Source: Atherix ibis (taxonomy: Eukaryota; Arthropoda; Insecta; Diptera; Athericidae). Taken from it: a stretch of DNA of 64,000 nt. Within the stretch, counting starts at the first letter, position 1. Each line of letters opens with the position of its first letter. The notes under the pieces are model-generated. The model saw nothing but the letters and a program-made list of their open reading frames with translations, did not search any database and was not told the origin of the DNA. The DNA lies in assembly GCA_958298945.1 (NCBI GenBank), contig OY282607.1, positions 50,631,020 through 50,695,019 on the forward strand, written 5' to 3'. This document shows positions 1 to 11,624 of this stretch, in pieces. Made by a program: the position numbers and the translations under genes.

Positions 1-387
1 AGGACCAGTGCACGCCGTTGGCGTGGACTAAGATCCTGAACCTCTTCATTCATAACCGGACAACCAGCAAGCGGGATGCCCCACCGTAGGCTGTAGTGGT
101 TATTCCACGCAGCACCTCTAGATCCCATGGAATTTATCCCATGAGAACCTTCATCGCCTCGTTTGACATGGTTCTACATACAAAGTCAGACGCTGAGCTG
201 AATTTATGCCCACCCTTGCATACTGGTAGCGCATAATGTCAGTCCATACACACGACGCATACATTGCACATGAAACAAATACACCCATGAACAGGACTTT
301 TACCGCTCTGGATCGAAGTCCCCATTCTTTGCGAAATACTCGCTCCAGCATACCACGTATAAGAGACAATGGAACTTTTCCAGTCAA
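1..387 (-). mobile_element. R1-like non-LTR retrotransposon relic (RT thumb region)
   Basis: On the minus strand, 387 down to 151 reads an open segment containing RVFRKEWGLRSRAVKVLF, then a YASCVW block and INSAQR. This order is typical of the region just after the polymerase motifs in R1-clade reverse transcriptases. Below 151 the similarity seems to continue in another frame, so the copy is frameshifted and cut by the window edge. A related FRKEWGL block is present in another relic near 48.98 kb, so this is a dispersed family. It sits antisense to cv-2, in the intron before its first visible exon. No catalytic motif lies in this piece. Confidence 0.6.
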
Positions 388-1023
388 TCATAAATATTTT
401 GCTAGAAAGTTCTGATTGAAGGTATTCGTAATTCTGGACAAAATATTAATCTAGCTAATTCGCATATACGTGTATAAGATGATCCTTCAAAGTACCTTTG
501 GCCACCTAGGGGATTCCGCAGTCTGTTGGGATCATGGAAGGATGAATTCATGGACGCTATCACGACTGCTGCCTTGTGGCTTCTAAAAAAGAAACTATTT
601 TTACCCGCAAGTGACGATATTATATTCCCATAAACCAGGCAATGGAATTTTATTTTCCTTTTAAAATATTTAATTTAAAATCAATTATTCTGTACGCCTT
701 TTAGGCAGATTCGAATATGGAACCATTGGTCCAAGGATCTTACGTTATACTATCGATAAAGCAGAACATAATATCAGTAAACATTTGTCTGTTGCTTTCA
801 ATACCATTATTAATTTTTATTGTATTTTTAACAAATATAAAAAAGAGGCCAAAAGTGCACTGTAATCCCTTTTATAATTTCCAGTTGAAACATTTTATTT
901 TATATTTTGTTTCCTTAGAAAAAAATCCTCATTTATAAAATAAAATTTAAAAATAATTAATTTTATTTAAAAATGTATTTAAAGAGAGTAAAACTTTACA
1001 TTGAGTGTTTTTTCTTTACACAG
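388..1023 (+). other. cv-2 intron (3' part)
   Basis: AT-rich DNA with no recognisable coding segment. It ends in a T-rich tract and the acceptor cag at 1021-1023, immediately before the first VWC exon. A short open frame at 717-938 has no family features and looks fortuitous. Confidence 0.6.
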
Positions 1024-2747
1024 GATGCTATTTGAATGGGCAGAATGTTCTCGAAGGTCATGAAGTAACCTTGACGGAGGATCCATGCCTAAAGTGTCAT
1101 TGTTCGAATAAGAGGCTCACTTGCATGAAGAAGGCCTGCCCTGTACTCCAGTGCCCGATCTCAAAACAAATCAAAGTTCCTGGCGATTGCTGTCCACGAT
1201 GCACCGAAAGGCGAGAAATAATGCAAGTTCCAGGTGAGAGAGTAGTGTGATATATCTAGAAAAACTCATAATTAAATTTAAAAATTTAACAAAAAAAAAA
1301 AAACAAGTTTTAATAAAAAGATAACCAATGAAAAAATTAATAAAAAAACTTGAATTGTATATAAATCTTATCCTTAATAGGAAAATGCATTCTTGGCAAA
1401 GGATTTCATTCGGATGGGAAGCGTTTTTCACCCGATCACTGTTCAACGTGCAATTGTGCAAATGGTACGTCGATATGCCGACGTGACACTTGCCCGGTAC
1501 TGGAATGCTCTCCGGAATATCAGAAAACAAGTCCAAGCGACTGTTGCCCACGTTGTCCACCAGTTATGGAAGTCCGATCGACTTGTACGTACAAGGACGA
1601 GACTTATCAGAATAACGAAACGTGGAATCCGGACCCTAAATCGAAATGTCAATCGTGCAGATGTAATGAGGGCAATATTTTGTGTGTACAGACAAAGTGT
1701 CCTAAAGTGAAGTGCCGACCGAACGAAGTCCTGATCACTCCGGATGGACAATGTTGTTCTAAATGTGTTGAGGGTCACGGTATTTGCACAGTTTTTGGTG
1801 ACCCACACTATAAAACTTTCGATGGGAAATTCTTCAGCTTTCAAGGATCATGCAAGTATCAGTTAACATCGGATTGCCGCGATCATACATTCTCGATTCG
1901 CGTAACAAACGATGGACGAATGATGAAGTCATCGGCGTGGACAAAAACTGTCACCATGAAGATAATGGGCGTCAAAGTAAATCTTGGGCAGAAGATGCGT
2001 GTGAAAGTAAATGGAACGCGAGTCACTTTGCCATTTAATGCTGGTACCACACTAAGCATAGAGCGACATCCGGAGGGGATTCGCTTAATCTCGGAATTGG
2101 GCATCCAGCTAGAATGGGATGGCAGTAACTTTTTACAGGTGCAAGTGCCAACAACGTACAAGAATAAACTGTGCGGCCTCTGCGGTAACTACAATGGTAT
2201 TGGCCGAGATGATCTTATGGCTCGCGATGGTACCAATCACTCTGAACAGGAAGTGTGGAAATTTGCCAACTCTTGGAAAGTTGGTGGGCCGAAATCATGT
2301 TCCAGAGAGAATGAGAACCTCGCCAAGACGCCACACTGCAAACACAGAAAATCATGGACAGCTTGCAAACCATTGCGCGAATCTCAAGATTTCGGCGACT
2401 GTGGCAGTATTTTGAATCCAATAAATTATTTTGAATCCTGCCGCATGGATATGTGCGAATGCCCATCCGGAATGTGCTATTGTGACAGTTTCGCAGCGTA
2501 CGCTCACGAATGCCAGCGATTGGGCGTCAAACTACCCGACTGGAGGCAGTCGACCAATTGTCCACTTGGTCTATCAACACATCCCTACCACCTGCATCAA
2601 CTGGGCCGTCGGCCAACCACAAAGCGAACACCACCACGACGATCACGAAAGAGGCCTAAGCGTTTAAAATACGACAATTTAAACATTCCCAGGAATACGA
2701 ATTTCGTTCGAAGAGTTGGCAATCGGACACCGCCGCCACTGCATTAA
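1024..2747 (+). CDS. cv-2: Crossveinless-2 / BMPER, C-terminal exons (1024-1233 and 1381-2747)
   Basis: This is the 3' end of a secreted, extracellular BMP-binding modulator of the Cv-2/BMPER family. Exon 1024-1233 encodes one von Willebrand C domain (ends GDCCPRC). The intron 1234-1380 (gtgaga...tag) is phase 1, giving a split GGA codon. Exon 1381-2747 encodes two more VWC domains (endings SDCCPRC and GQCCSKC), then a VWD domain starting CTVFGDPHYKTFDGKFF; the GDPH site, where BMPER-type proteins are cleaved, is at 1797-1808. The LCGLCGNYNG block and a C8-like cysteine cluster follow. Family members have five VWC domains, so the signal peptide and two VWC domains must lie upstream of the window. 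There is no clear TIL domain after the C8-like part; the protein instead ends in a strongly basic tail and stops at 2745-2747. The visible frame is undamaged. Confidence 0.93.
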
Positions 2748-3127
2748 ACACGAACACTTTATTAGTATGTATTAGTAACACAATAGCAAAGCATATAGAA
2801 AATATAAATGCTAGGATACGAGAGAGAGAGAAAGCAAGAAAGAGAGTAGAAATTAGCTGGTATATAGTTTTTTTTTATTTATCATTTGAGTGTGTATTAT
2901 TTATTGTATTTGTAAAGTGTTTGTTAGTTTTTATTTGATATTTTTATTTTTAATTTAATTTACTAATTGATGATAGTTTTAAGAGAACACATTAACATTC
3001 GTGCAGTCATCTATGATACAAATTGCACATGCATAAACCTTAGAAATATTCACCCACCATGCACACGCACTTAACACACGCACACTTACTTGATAATTAA
3101 TAAAGTAATTTATTTGCCAAAAAAAAA
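2748..3127 (+). other. cv-2 3' untranslated region
   Basis: AT-rich sequence after the cv-2 stop with a short GA-rich run (about 2820-2847). The end is placed at the A-run after the polyadenylation signal at 3099-3104. This is an inference from the signal only; no transcript was seen. Confidence 0.55.
3099..3104 (+). terminator. Polyadenylation signal AATAAA for cv-2
   Basis: A canonical AATAAA lies about 350 bases after the cv-2 stop and 15 bases before an A-run at 3119-3127. Because the A-run is genomic, the exact cleavage point is not known. Confidence 0.5.
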
Positions 3128-4359
3128 CGAAAAAAGAAAAAATGATCTACAATGCATAGAACAAAGAGAATTTCAAGATAATCGGTTATTCTACTAAGTA
3201 TTAGTTGTCCTTATCCGTTGGTCAAGAGTAAAAGAGGAAACAGTGTTCTCTTTTTCGATAGTGCTGCCGCCACATTTCCGATGACAGTGCGATCATTCGA
3301 AGAAGATTCTTTAAAAATTCCTATTTACATTCTTAATTATGTTCAGTTATTATTCTAAAGTCAGGTTATATGAAGTGAAATTGTTTATAATTAAAAGTTT
3401 ATTAAGAAAAGATGAAAACTTGACAAAAAAATATTAATTTCCATCGACAGAATTAAAATTTCCGAAAATGGAAGAAAATTTGAGGTTAACTTTTTAATAT
3501 TGTGGTAATTTCGGAAACTATCCCAATTAAGCTATTTTCTTTTAAATTGTTAATTTTTTTTTTAAATTTATAAATTCTACACAACAATTTTTTAAAAAAA
3601 AAAATCTGTTTTTTCCATAAACTAAGTTGCTTATTTATGCCGGACATAAAATGCAGAAATATAAAATTTAATAGCAATATTGGATTAAAAGAGATAATTT
3701 TTTTTTTTTGAGGTGTCGAATTAAGTATCGTTTGTTTCTTGTTATTGTTTTTTTTTATTTAAACATAATCTGTTCTTAAAACAAAAGAATCTACTTGATT
3801 TGATTATAACTTTTTCTTTGGATAGTAAACATGGCAAAGCTTTTAAAATTCATTATGAAGTTGGCAAAATTTGTAATAAAATGAAATTGGAAGCGTTACA
3901 ACATTCCATATAAAGTTTCATATTTCATTATAAATTTGGGGTTTTTCTTGTACTTGAGATTAAAGAATCGAGAAAAATCAATCGTCAAATTTGACGGCTA
4001 TCGTAATTAATATTCTTTAACTAAGAATCGATTCTATCAAAAAATGCTTCTTTCACCTTCATTAAAAGGTAGATTCTCTTTAGCTTTTCAATGATATAAA
4101 CACAAAAGTATCAAAATACCGAAGGCCATTTAAAAACTTGTCAATTTGCAGTCAATTAAGATAAACAAGAAAAACAATTTAAATAAATAGTCCAAAACTT
4201 TATAAATTGCCTAGCACATTTGAGATCTTAAATTATATTAACCTTACTTTACAATTACTTTTTCAAAGATAGATAGTACACTAAAAAAATTGTAAAATTA
4301 ACAAAATAATCTTGAAAATGTTTAAATAATAGTGGTAGTAATTTTAGAAAGAAAATAAG

Positions 4360-4426
4360 AACATTTTGTTGATAAGTTACTTGAACATTTTGTTGATAAG
4401 TTACTTGAGATGATAAGTTACTTGAG
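4360..4426. repeat. 24-bp short tandem repeat, about 2.7 copies
   Basis: The 24-base unit containing gttgataagttacttg occurs at 4360-4383 and 4384-4407, with a partial third copy to 4426. Low complexity, no coding value. Confidence 0.8.
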
Positions 4427-6567
4427 ATAAAATATCATTCATGTTATGTGCTTTATTGTGATTTACTAAAATACTTTTATTACATTTGATTGTATATTAA
4501 TTGTAATTGATGAAGCCATATTCTTCGAGTATTTGGCCATGTCACATGACATTTGCAGAGTTATATATGTAAAGGACGCATATATGATTAAGCTATCAAA
4601 AATAATTAGTAGATAGTCAAAAATCAAGGTTTCTTCAATTTAGGAACTGTTTAAAAAAATTCGGGTTGATACTTCAAAAAAGGTTTTGAAAATTTTTTTA
4701 AAATGCGCATCGTATATACTGTAATCCTAGTTTATAATTGATGAAAGGATTGGAAATTATTCCAAAATGAATTTCTTAGCAGCATTTGTGGACTTTGTTT
4801 ATATTTTATAACATATGGAACATTAAAGAATACTTAATAAACACTGATTTCTATCTACTCCTACACTCTAACAAAAAAGAGCTTTTAATAAGCTATCTTT
4901 CTATTGTTACAAAGCTCAAATTTTCAACAAATTTTTTCCTAAATTTATTACTACCCTTTAGATTTGGATTTTTTCGAATAGTCTCTTGTTATGTTTTTTT
5001 GAAGAAACAGCACCAATTATTATTGAAATGGATCCAAATTATTTCTCGTTTTTTTTCCAATCAAATTTACTAAAATAAAAACGTATAAAATAAACTTTAG
5101 ATATATATTGTATAAACAATTAAATCAATTCAACTCTTGTTGATTGACAATTAAAGAAATACACATGCAGACATATGTTAAAACGAAACCCCTTACAAGC
5201 ATAATATTATAAAATATTTCTTATATACAATATAAAAAAGAAAAAAACTAATAATTGAAATAAATTTCAATTTTAAATTTCAAAAAAAAAAAAAATCAAA
5301 CAAGAAGAAAATTTATTAAAATTCATTTAAGTTTAATTTATAAAATTGTAGAATAAATGTATTTTAATATTAATAATTACGAGTACGTTAAAAGAAAATA
5401 CAATATAATATTGAAAAAATACACAAAACAGTATTCTAAATTTAATTCTAGCTAAATAAGTTTAAAAATAAATTAATATAAAATATTATATATTATATTA
5501 TATTAAATTAATATAAAAATAATAATAATTATACGCTATTATATTGTAGTTAATATTATAAGGAAAAAAATTGTGTTAAAAATACTTTATTGTATTGTAT
5601 TTATATTAAATAAGAGAAGAAGAAAAAAACAAATTTAGAATATTATTCGAGTATAGCTTTTTCTACTTAATACAATTAATAATAAATAAAGCATAATTAA
5701 AACTATACAAATCAAAGGTAAACAAATAAAAAATATTAAAAATATTATATATTTGAGCAAAAAAAAAAAAAAATTACTAAGTTAAATCTATAAAAATTCT
5801 TCCAAAAAAAAAAACTTTTTTTAATTAGAAATATTCTCAACTTTTTAAATGAATAGATTGATCATTTCAATAAATTCGTAATAAAATGTGTAAAAGGATA
5901 AAAATGTGTAAAAATTACAAATAATCTTTAAAACATGTTCGCATAAAAAATAAGTATTTTTTAACAATTTTCTTTTTTAAACCAATAGTTTAAATCTTTA
6001 CAAAATGTTTATAGTTTAGCTTATTCTGTTGAAGGGCGATGTTTTTTGTTGTGATAATTTTTTTTTACAATTTTACACAAAATGTTTATTATTTTTAAAT
6101 AAATTTAAAAAGAAATTTCATTATATTTTTAAATAATTTTATTAAAACTTTTTTACAATTAATTAAATAATTCTTTTAATTAAACTACTTTAAAAGTTTG
6201 GTTCGAAATTTCCAAAAGATTTCGTTCTGTAAATTGTGATCCCAAATAAATGGACATTTTTTTGGTAAAAACTCTCTATTTAATTATAAAGAAAGATCTT
6301 TAAGAGTTTTTTTGACTAAAAATGTTTTATTAATTGTTATTTAAATTTTTATGATTTTTTCTTAAAAAAAATTATCAATATTTTACGTGTTTTTTATTAC
6401 AATTTTCTTCTTTAAAAAAAAAAAAAACTTTCTACCAACTTAAATTTTGTTAAAAAAAATGAACACTGTTCGAGGGTAAAATGTAAGTAATTATTTTTTA
6501 AATGAGTTTATTTAATATATTTTTATTTGACAGCACTCCCCCCCTACCCCCTCTTTCCGCTCGGCAG

Positions 6568-6576
6568 TATATAAAA
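6568..6576 (+). promoter_or_regulatory. TATA-like box after an isolated C-rich patch (weak)
   Basis: A run of C and T (about 6536-6560) is followed by tatataaaa at 6568-6576. In this AT-rich region a TATA match alone is expected by chance; only the adjacent GC-rich patch makes it notable. No good downstream gene start is visible. Confidence 0.12.
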
Positions 6577-8700
6577 TTCACTATCAAGTCAATTAGTTAT
6601 GTGAAACGTCATTTTTGGATCACAAAAAATCATCCCACAATTTTTTTTTTGTTGTAGTAATAAACCGAAATTTTTGATAGTCGAACCAAAAAGATCACAA
6701 AGATCCAGACCATATCATATTTTTTTATTTACAATGTAAACACGATCACTAAGATTTACGCTATTTTTTCAGACCAATTCGAAAGTTCAATATTCAAAAT
6801 AGTCAAAGTTTCTTCTATTAAATCGTCTAGATATTTATTTGATCGATATAGTAAAGATTTGCTGCTAGTAAAATGACATAAAGTTCCTTAATAGAAATTG
6901 GTCTAGCAACATTCTAAATTATGCTTCGAATCATGAAAACTATACTCTTCTACGACAGAAGTTGAAACTGTATGATTAGGAAACCCAAACGAAGTAACCT
7001 AGACTAACTAAAATAGATTTTGTTTTAAATACTAAAGAATTTTCTAAAATATTTTTAAGGATAATTTATCCTTATGGATCTTTTTTTTATGATATTTTTC
7101 CACGTTACCTCTAAAAATAATATACATAATTCTATAATACTTAATAACACTCTTATTCAACAACAAAAAAAACCGTTCCAAATCGATAGTGATCATAATA
7201 TATTTATTCAGTACATAAATATAATTTCTAATTTAGAAAAATCAAATTTATAGAATATATAAAAATATATAGTCCTGATTTATAGCTCAAAATCAAAATT
7301 ATAGAATATTAAAGAACCTTTTATCAATACAAAATATGAAGTATGTATGAGAGACCATAAGCCAGAAATGCTTTTAAAAGTGAATGTCAATTTTTATTGC
7401 ATTGAAAATGTGTTTTATTTTTTATTATTTCAATTTTTAATAAGGATTCTTACATATAATTTGGAAATTGCTCAAAATTTAGTCCATTGTTTTTATTTTT
7501 TCTACTTTTAAGAGAAAACCTTCTGAAAATCTAACCAAATATTTATTTTTTCTAGCGAACATGTAACAAATATTTTTGCTAATTTTCTAAAATAACCGTA
7601 CTATTAAATTTAAAAATAAAATAAATAAAAATATTCTATTTAAGTAAAAACTTTTTACATAAAAAAAATAAATAAAAATTCGATTTTGCTTAGTGCACAT
7701 AAAATATTCAAAAATAAAGCTTTGCAAAACTTGAAATTAATTCATTTTTTTTTTGATTTTGAGAAATTCAAAAATTATATAAAATATTTTTAAGAAATTT
7801 CTAAATAATGTTGAAAAGGAATTTTTTATTTTAAAAATTATTTTTAAAAGAAAATTCCATTAATTTTTTTAAAAAAATATTGCTTCAAATATAATAAAAT
7901 TTGTATAATATTCTTAAATAAACCCAAAAATTGAAAATAAACTTAAAGAAAATATATTCGTAAGCTTGAAATTAACATTTCTTGTAAAAAAAAAACAAAA
8001 ATAGAAACGTAAAGTTAAAAATAAGTTTAATAGATTATTTGCTTAAAAAAAGAATAAAAAAAGCTGAGTCCCTTTTTTTACTATTAATGCTAATTAAAAA
8101 AATAAACATAATTATTATAATACAAATAATCTAAAATTTGATAAGATAATTATACTATCTATTCAGGTTCAATTGATCTCTAACTATAATCACATATATT
8201 TTTAAGATTTTTTAAAAGTTTCATTAAAATTGTAATAATAATAATAATACATAATATATTTAAAATAAACCAATACGATATAAATTTGGACTTTTTCATT
8301 TCAAAGAAACTGTCCTTATTGAAGAAGAAAATACTTTTATTTAAAAAAAAAAGAAGAAAATTATTCTTAGTGAAAATATAAAAATTTATTACAATAAAAT
8401 TGGGACCTTGGAATAGTTTTTAAATTTTTATTTTTGGAATTCTAAGTAATTTTCTATGTCGCTGCTTTATTTCTGCTCAATTGAGTTTACACTGTTGGAA
8501 TGTCTTAATTTTACTATAGATTATTATGTGTTGACAACTTTATGTTGACTGTCAGTAAAAGGATCTTCCATGTCCTGATCGCCAATAAGTTGATTTATAC
8601 GAAAATTTTTAGTTTAATATTTTATTAATCATAAAATAATATAAAATTGCGGATGATAAAAGAATGATATTTTATCTTTTTGATTATCCATTTCCGTTTA

Positions 8701-8935
8701 TTTGTTTAAATTATTTGTTATCATTTCAGAGTAATATTAGTACTGAAATGTATATTTTAAGCGCCACGGTACTAAAAGGTTATTTGGCGCTAAAGAATAT
8801 TGATATAAGGAAATTGAAGTAGAATGAAAAGGAAAGTGATTTTTGGTAATTAGCGTAGGACCATACCTCAGTGGGATTCGAAACCATAACCTCTTGGATA
8901 TTCAGACTTATTTTCAATACCTCAGTTTAAGTAAA
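8701..8935 (-). mobile_element. tRNA-derived SINE, diverged copy
   Basis: On the minus strand this matches the SINE at 57.84-58.08 kb: a B-box-like ggtttcgaatccc (plus coordinates 8873-8885) followed by the shared stretch around tggtcctacgctaatt and a body ending with tttcagtact and tgaaatgat. The A-box end (high coordinates) is degenerate. The tail end lies near 8701 where an A-rich, CAAA-like sequence remains. SINEs of this type are transcribed by RNA polymerase III and moved by LINE enzymes. Boundaries are approximate. Confidence 0.7.
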
Positions 8936-9220
8936 AAAACTTTACATTTATCTTTTTTTAATGGATCAAGTACTATTGATATAAATATTTGTATTTAAAA
9001 AAATCATGATTTGAGAATTTCTTCTTTTCTATAACGAACCAAATGAGTCCAAAACTTTTGTTAACGAATCTTAAACTTTGTCACCATTCGTGACCCAAAA
9101 TATCATTTTATTATACAGATTTATCAATTTGCTTTTTGCAGAAATATTTTAGTCCCAGTTAAGACGTTTCTATAAGTATGGTGTACTTATTTAAAAAAGA
9201 TGTGATTTCTCTTAAAATTA

Positions 9221-9298
9221 ACATTTTACTTTCTAACACAATTATTCGATTTTTACAGTATCGTAAAAATCGAATAATTTTGTTAAATAGGAAAATGT
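9221..9298. repeat. Decayed palindrome, 36-bp arms
   Basis: Arms 9221-9256 and 9263-9298 are reverse complements with four mismatches; the inner 17 bases (aattattcgatttttac) are perfect, with a 6-base loop. It could be a very short MITE or an old inverted duplication. Confidence 0.8.
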
Positions 9299-11339
9299 AA
9301 AAGATCGTAGGATATTGTAGAAGTGTGTTTGCAAATCTGTAAGCTTTTGCTTTTTTAAATTTGTACAAGATGGCGCTACTATTTAGCCAATCGTAAAGTT
9401 ATTAAGAAGCATAAAAACGCAGTATCGTAAATCAACAAAACTAAAACAATCCATTTTTTCTTTTACAATTTTTTAAAAATTAACTGCCAATTTTTGTTCA
9501 TCTAAATTTCTATTATTATTTAATTAAATAATGTTAATGTGTTGTAATTGTTCAACTCAAAAAATCTACCAACAAACAGGATATCATCAGCTGTTTGGAA
9601 GTCAAGAATTATGTCGGGTCATCTCCAAAATGGTTCCCTATCATTATACCAAAATTGATGAGCTTTCTTCTAAAGAAATAAATTTTCCGATAATTTTAAA
9701 TTTCTGGATGTACCATGGCTTAGGAGACCTTTAGCGTCCAAAACATTTTTCCATTACATTTGATTTCTGGAAACTAAATATACTGAGACATAAACAGCTT
9801 TTCATAGCTGTCTATTTTTGAAGACTAACTAGATTTTAGATAAACTTAGACTTTCGTAGTGTAAATTTCAGTTATAGGGAAAATAGCGACTAAGTTTATA
9901 TTCTAAGGTCTTAAGTTGTAAAACAAAACAACAAAAATTTAAATAAGAAATTATTTTCTTCTTCATTAAATAGCCAATTTATAAGACTTCTCTTTAGAAA
10001 TTAACTATTGAAGACTTGAAAAATGAATTTTGTATTAAAAATTAGTAAATCTATAATATAAAATATGAAATTGCAAAAAAAACAACAGAATATATGTAAA
10101 TATAAAAAATATAAGTTTCAGTATATCTAATTTAGCATAATTTTTTGTAAATTTTATATTATTTTAAGGTTTATTAAAGTGACACAAATACTAAAAAAAA
10201 ATATGTAATATAAAAAACTATTATATTATTTACAGATTCACGTGCTATTTACAATTTAAGTTCTAATTTTAATAAAAATTTTCAATTAATTTCGTTACAA
10301 TATGATCCTTAACTGTACAGCTTTCTTTTATTGTAATTGTAAATTATGTATTAAACAAGAAAAAAACAAGCTAACATAAAAAATTAAATAGAATAAAAAT
10401 AATTTATTTAAAAAATGAAATAATAAATATATTTATTATATACATTTACGAGTGTATTTATTGTAAATTCAATTTGTAGTTCATAGATTTTATAATTAAA
10501 TTCTATTCAATACTTTTATTTTCAATAAGTTTATAAATAATATATTTTTATGGTATTTAGCTTTTTATACATATATACAATATAATAATGATATGTTAGG
10601 CTTATAAAAATTTATAATTAAATAATTATAAAACGTAATGTTTACGTATTAAAAGTTACGCATATACATATTTTATATTAAATCAACAACAAAAAAACAT
10701 AACTTATTAATTAATTGATGTAATATTTATAGTAATTAATAAGAATTAATGATTAAATGGAAAAATACATTCTAATTTGAAAGAACACAAAACAATTACT
10801 TTATTAATAATATAAGTTGTTTTATTTATTTTATGTTTTACTTTATTTTTAATACAAATCATCACCAATTTTAATCAATTTTAGACTGGAAGCAATTATT
10901 ACTATTGTTAAATCACGCATAATGCATTTAGTGTTAAAACTTGTCATTTGCGAACACTAACCAAAACTGTTACTAAAGCAGACATACCCTTGGCAAGGGT
11001 ACATGCATTCTACATACAAAAGTTCCTAAACTTTTATTAGTTATTAGGCGGATTCTGTTATGCGGCAAATTACTGGATCTCATTGATTTTCAGTAAACTT
11101 TGAATCAAAATCTGGACAGCGTAAGGAGATTAAACTAATTGCCTTAACCACGTGAATTTACTATGTTTTTTACATTAAAGTTGCTCAATCTTTAAAATGA
11201 AATAAATGGTATGGAAGCCATGGCGGATATCTTTATTACTGATATACTTTATGGATATATTGCTTTATGGAAGCCATGGCGGCATATTTTGCAGGAGATT
11301 ATTAGAGAAGTCCAAATTTGAATTAATATTTTGCATAAA
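9299..11339. other. AT-rich intergenic DNA, nothing recognised
   Basis: No supported gene. It holds a 17-bp imperfect duplication unit, tatggaagccatggcgg, at 11210 and again at 11266, 56 bases apart, and a small palindrome (tacccttg-g-caagggta) near 10.99 kb. Small open frames, such as that at 9531-9734, have no recognisable family features. Confidence 0.55.
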
Positions 11340-11546
11340 ACTTCATAGTACGTAGGGAAGCTATTGAAAAGAGACTGGTTTGTGGTTCGTAGTATAGAAT
11401 ATTGAGAATTTTGTTATATTTCTCAATATTCTATACTACGAGTCCAGAGGATAATTATTGGTTATGTGGCGTTCATGTAAAATGTAGATGATAGTGAAAT
11501 ACAAAATGTATCGCTATTGGTGCAGTCATCGTGTCTGTGGATAGCT
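11340..11546 (-). mobile_element. RNase H LINE 3'-end relic with internal palindrome
   Basis: From 11341 (cttcatagta...gagactggtttgtgg) it aligns by eye with the 3' end of the minus-strand RNase H LINE at 55.33-55.45 kb, and near 11455-11546 with the part encoding the C-terminal domain (ggttatgtggc, gtcatcgtgtctg). The natural sequence between is replaced or interrupted by an inverted duplication (arms 11388-11408 and 11420-11440). The copy is a dead fragment. Confidence 0.6.
11388..11440. repeat. Perfect 21-bp inverted repeat, 11-base loop
   Basis: Arms 11388-11408 and 11420-11440 (cgtagtatagaatattgag...) are perfect reverse complements. The left arm is normal sequence of the RNase H LINE family; the right arm is absent at the corresponding place in the copy at 55.4 kb. 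Confidence 0.9.
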
Positions 11547-11624
11547 GATCGTGCGCACAAAGAATATAAATCGGCCGTCAAAAGATATGAAAACAAAATC
11601 CAAAAAAAACCGACTAATCCGACA

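Larger units (their letters stand above)
3128..8700. other. AT-rich intergenic DNA, nothing recognised
   Basis: Very AT-rich with many homopolymer runs and frequent stops in all frames. The only small structures I noticed are a 24-bp tandem duplication near 4.36 kb and a GC-rich patch followed by a TATA-like box near 6.57 kb, both listed separately. No exon or transposon similarity was evident. Confidence 0.6.

Noticed and set aside
1171..1844. Minus-strand frames overlapping cv-2
   Set aside because: Antisense shadows of well-conserved coding exons.
6568..6576. TATA box of a real promoter
   Set aside because: TATA-like words are everywhere in this AT-rich DNA and no gene start follows. Listed only as a weak feature.
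3128..8700. A further host gene downstream of cv-2
   Set aside because: No frame with credible length, composition or splice pattern was found on either strand.
10980..11000. Small palindrome tacccttg-g-caagggta as an operator or MITE end
   Set aside because: Too short, single, and without a partner or flanking duplication.
11210..11282. Direct repeats tatggaagccatggcgg as a target-site duplication around a small element
   Set aside because: Only 39 bases of simple AT-rich sequence lie between them, without any element structure; a local slippage duplication is simpler.
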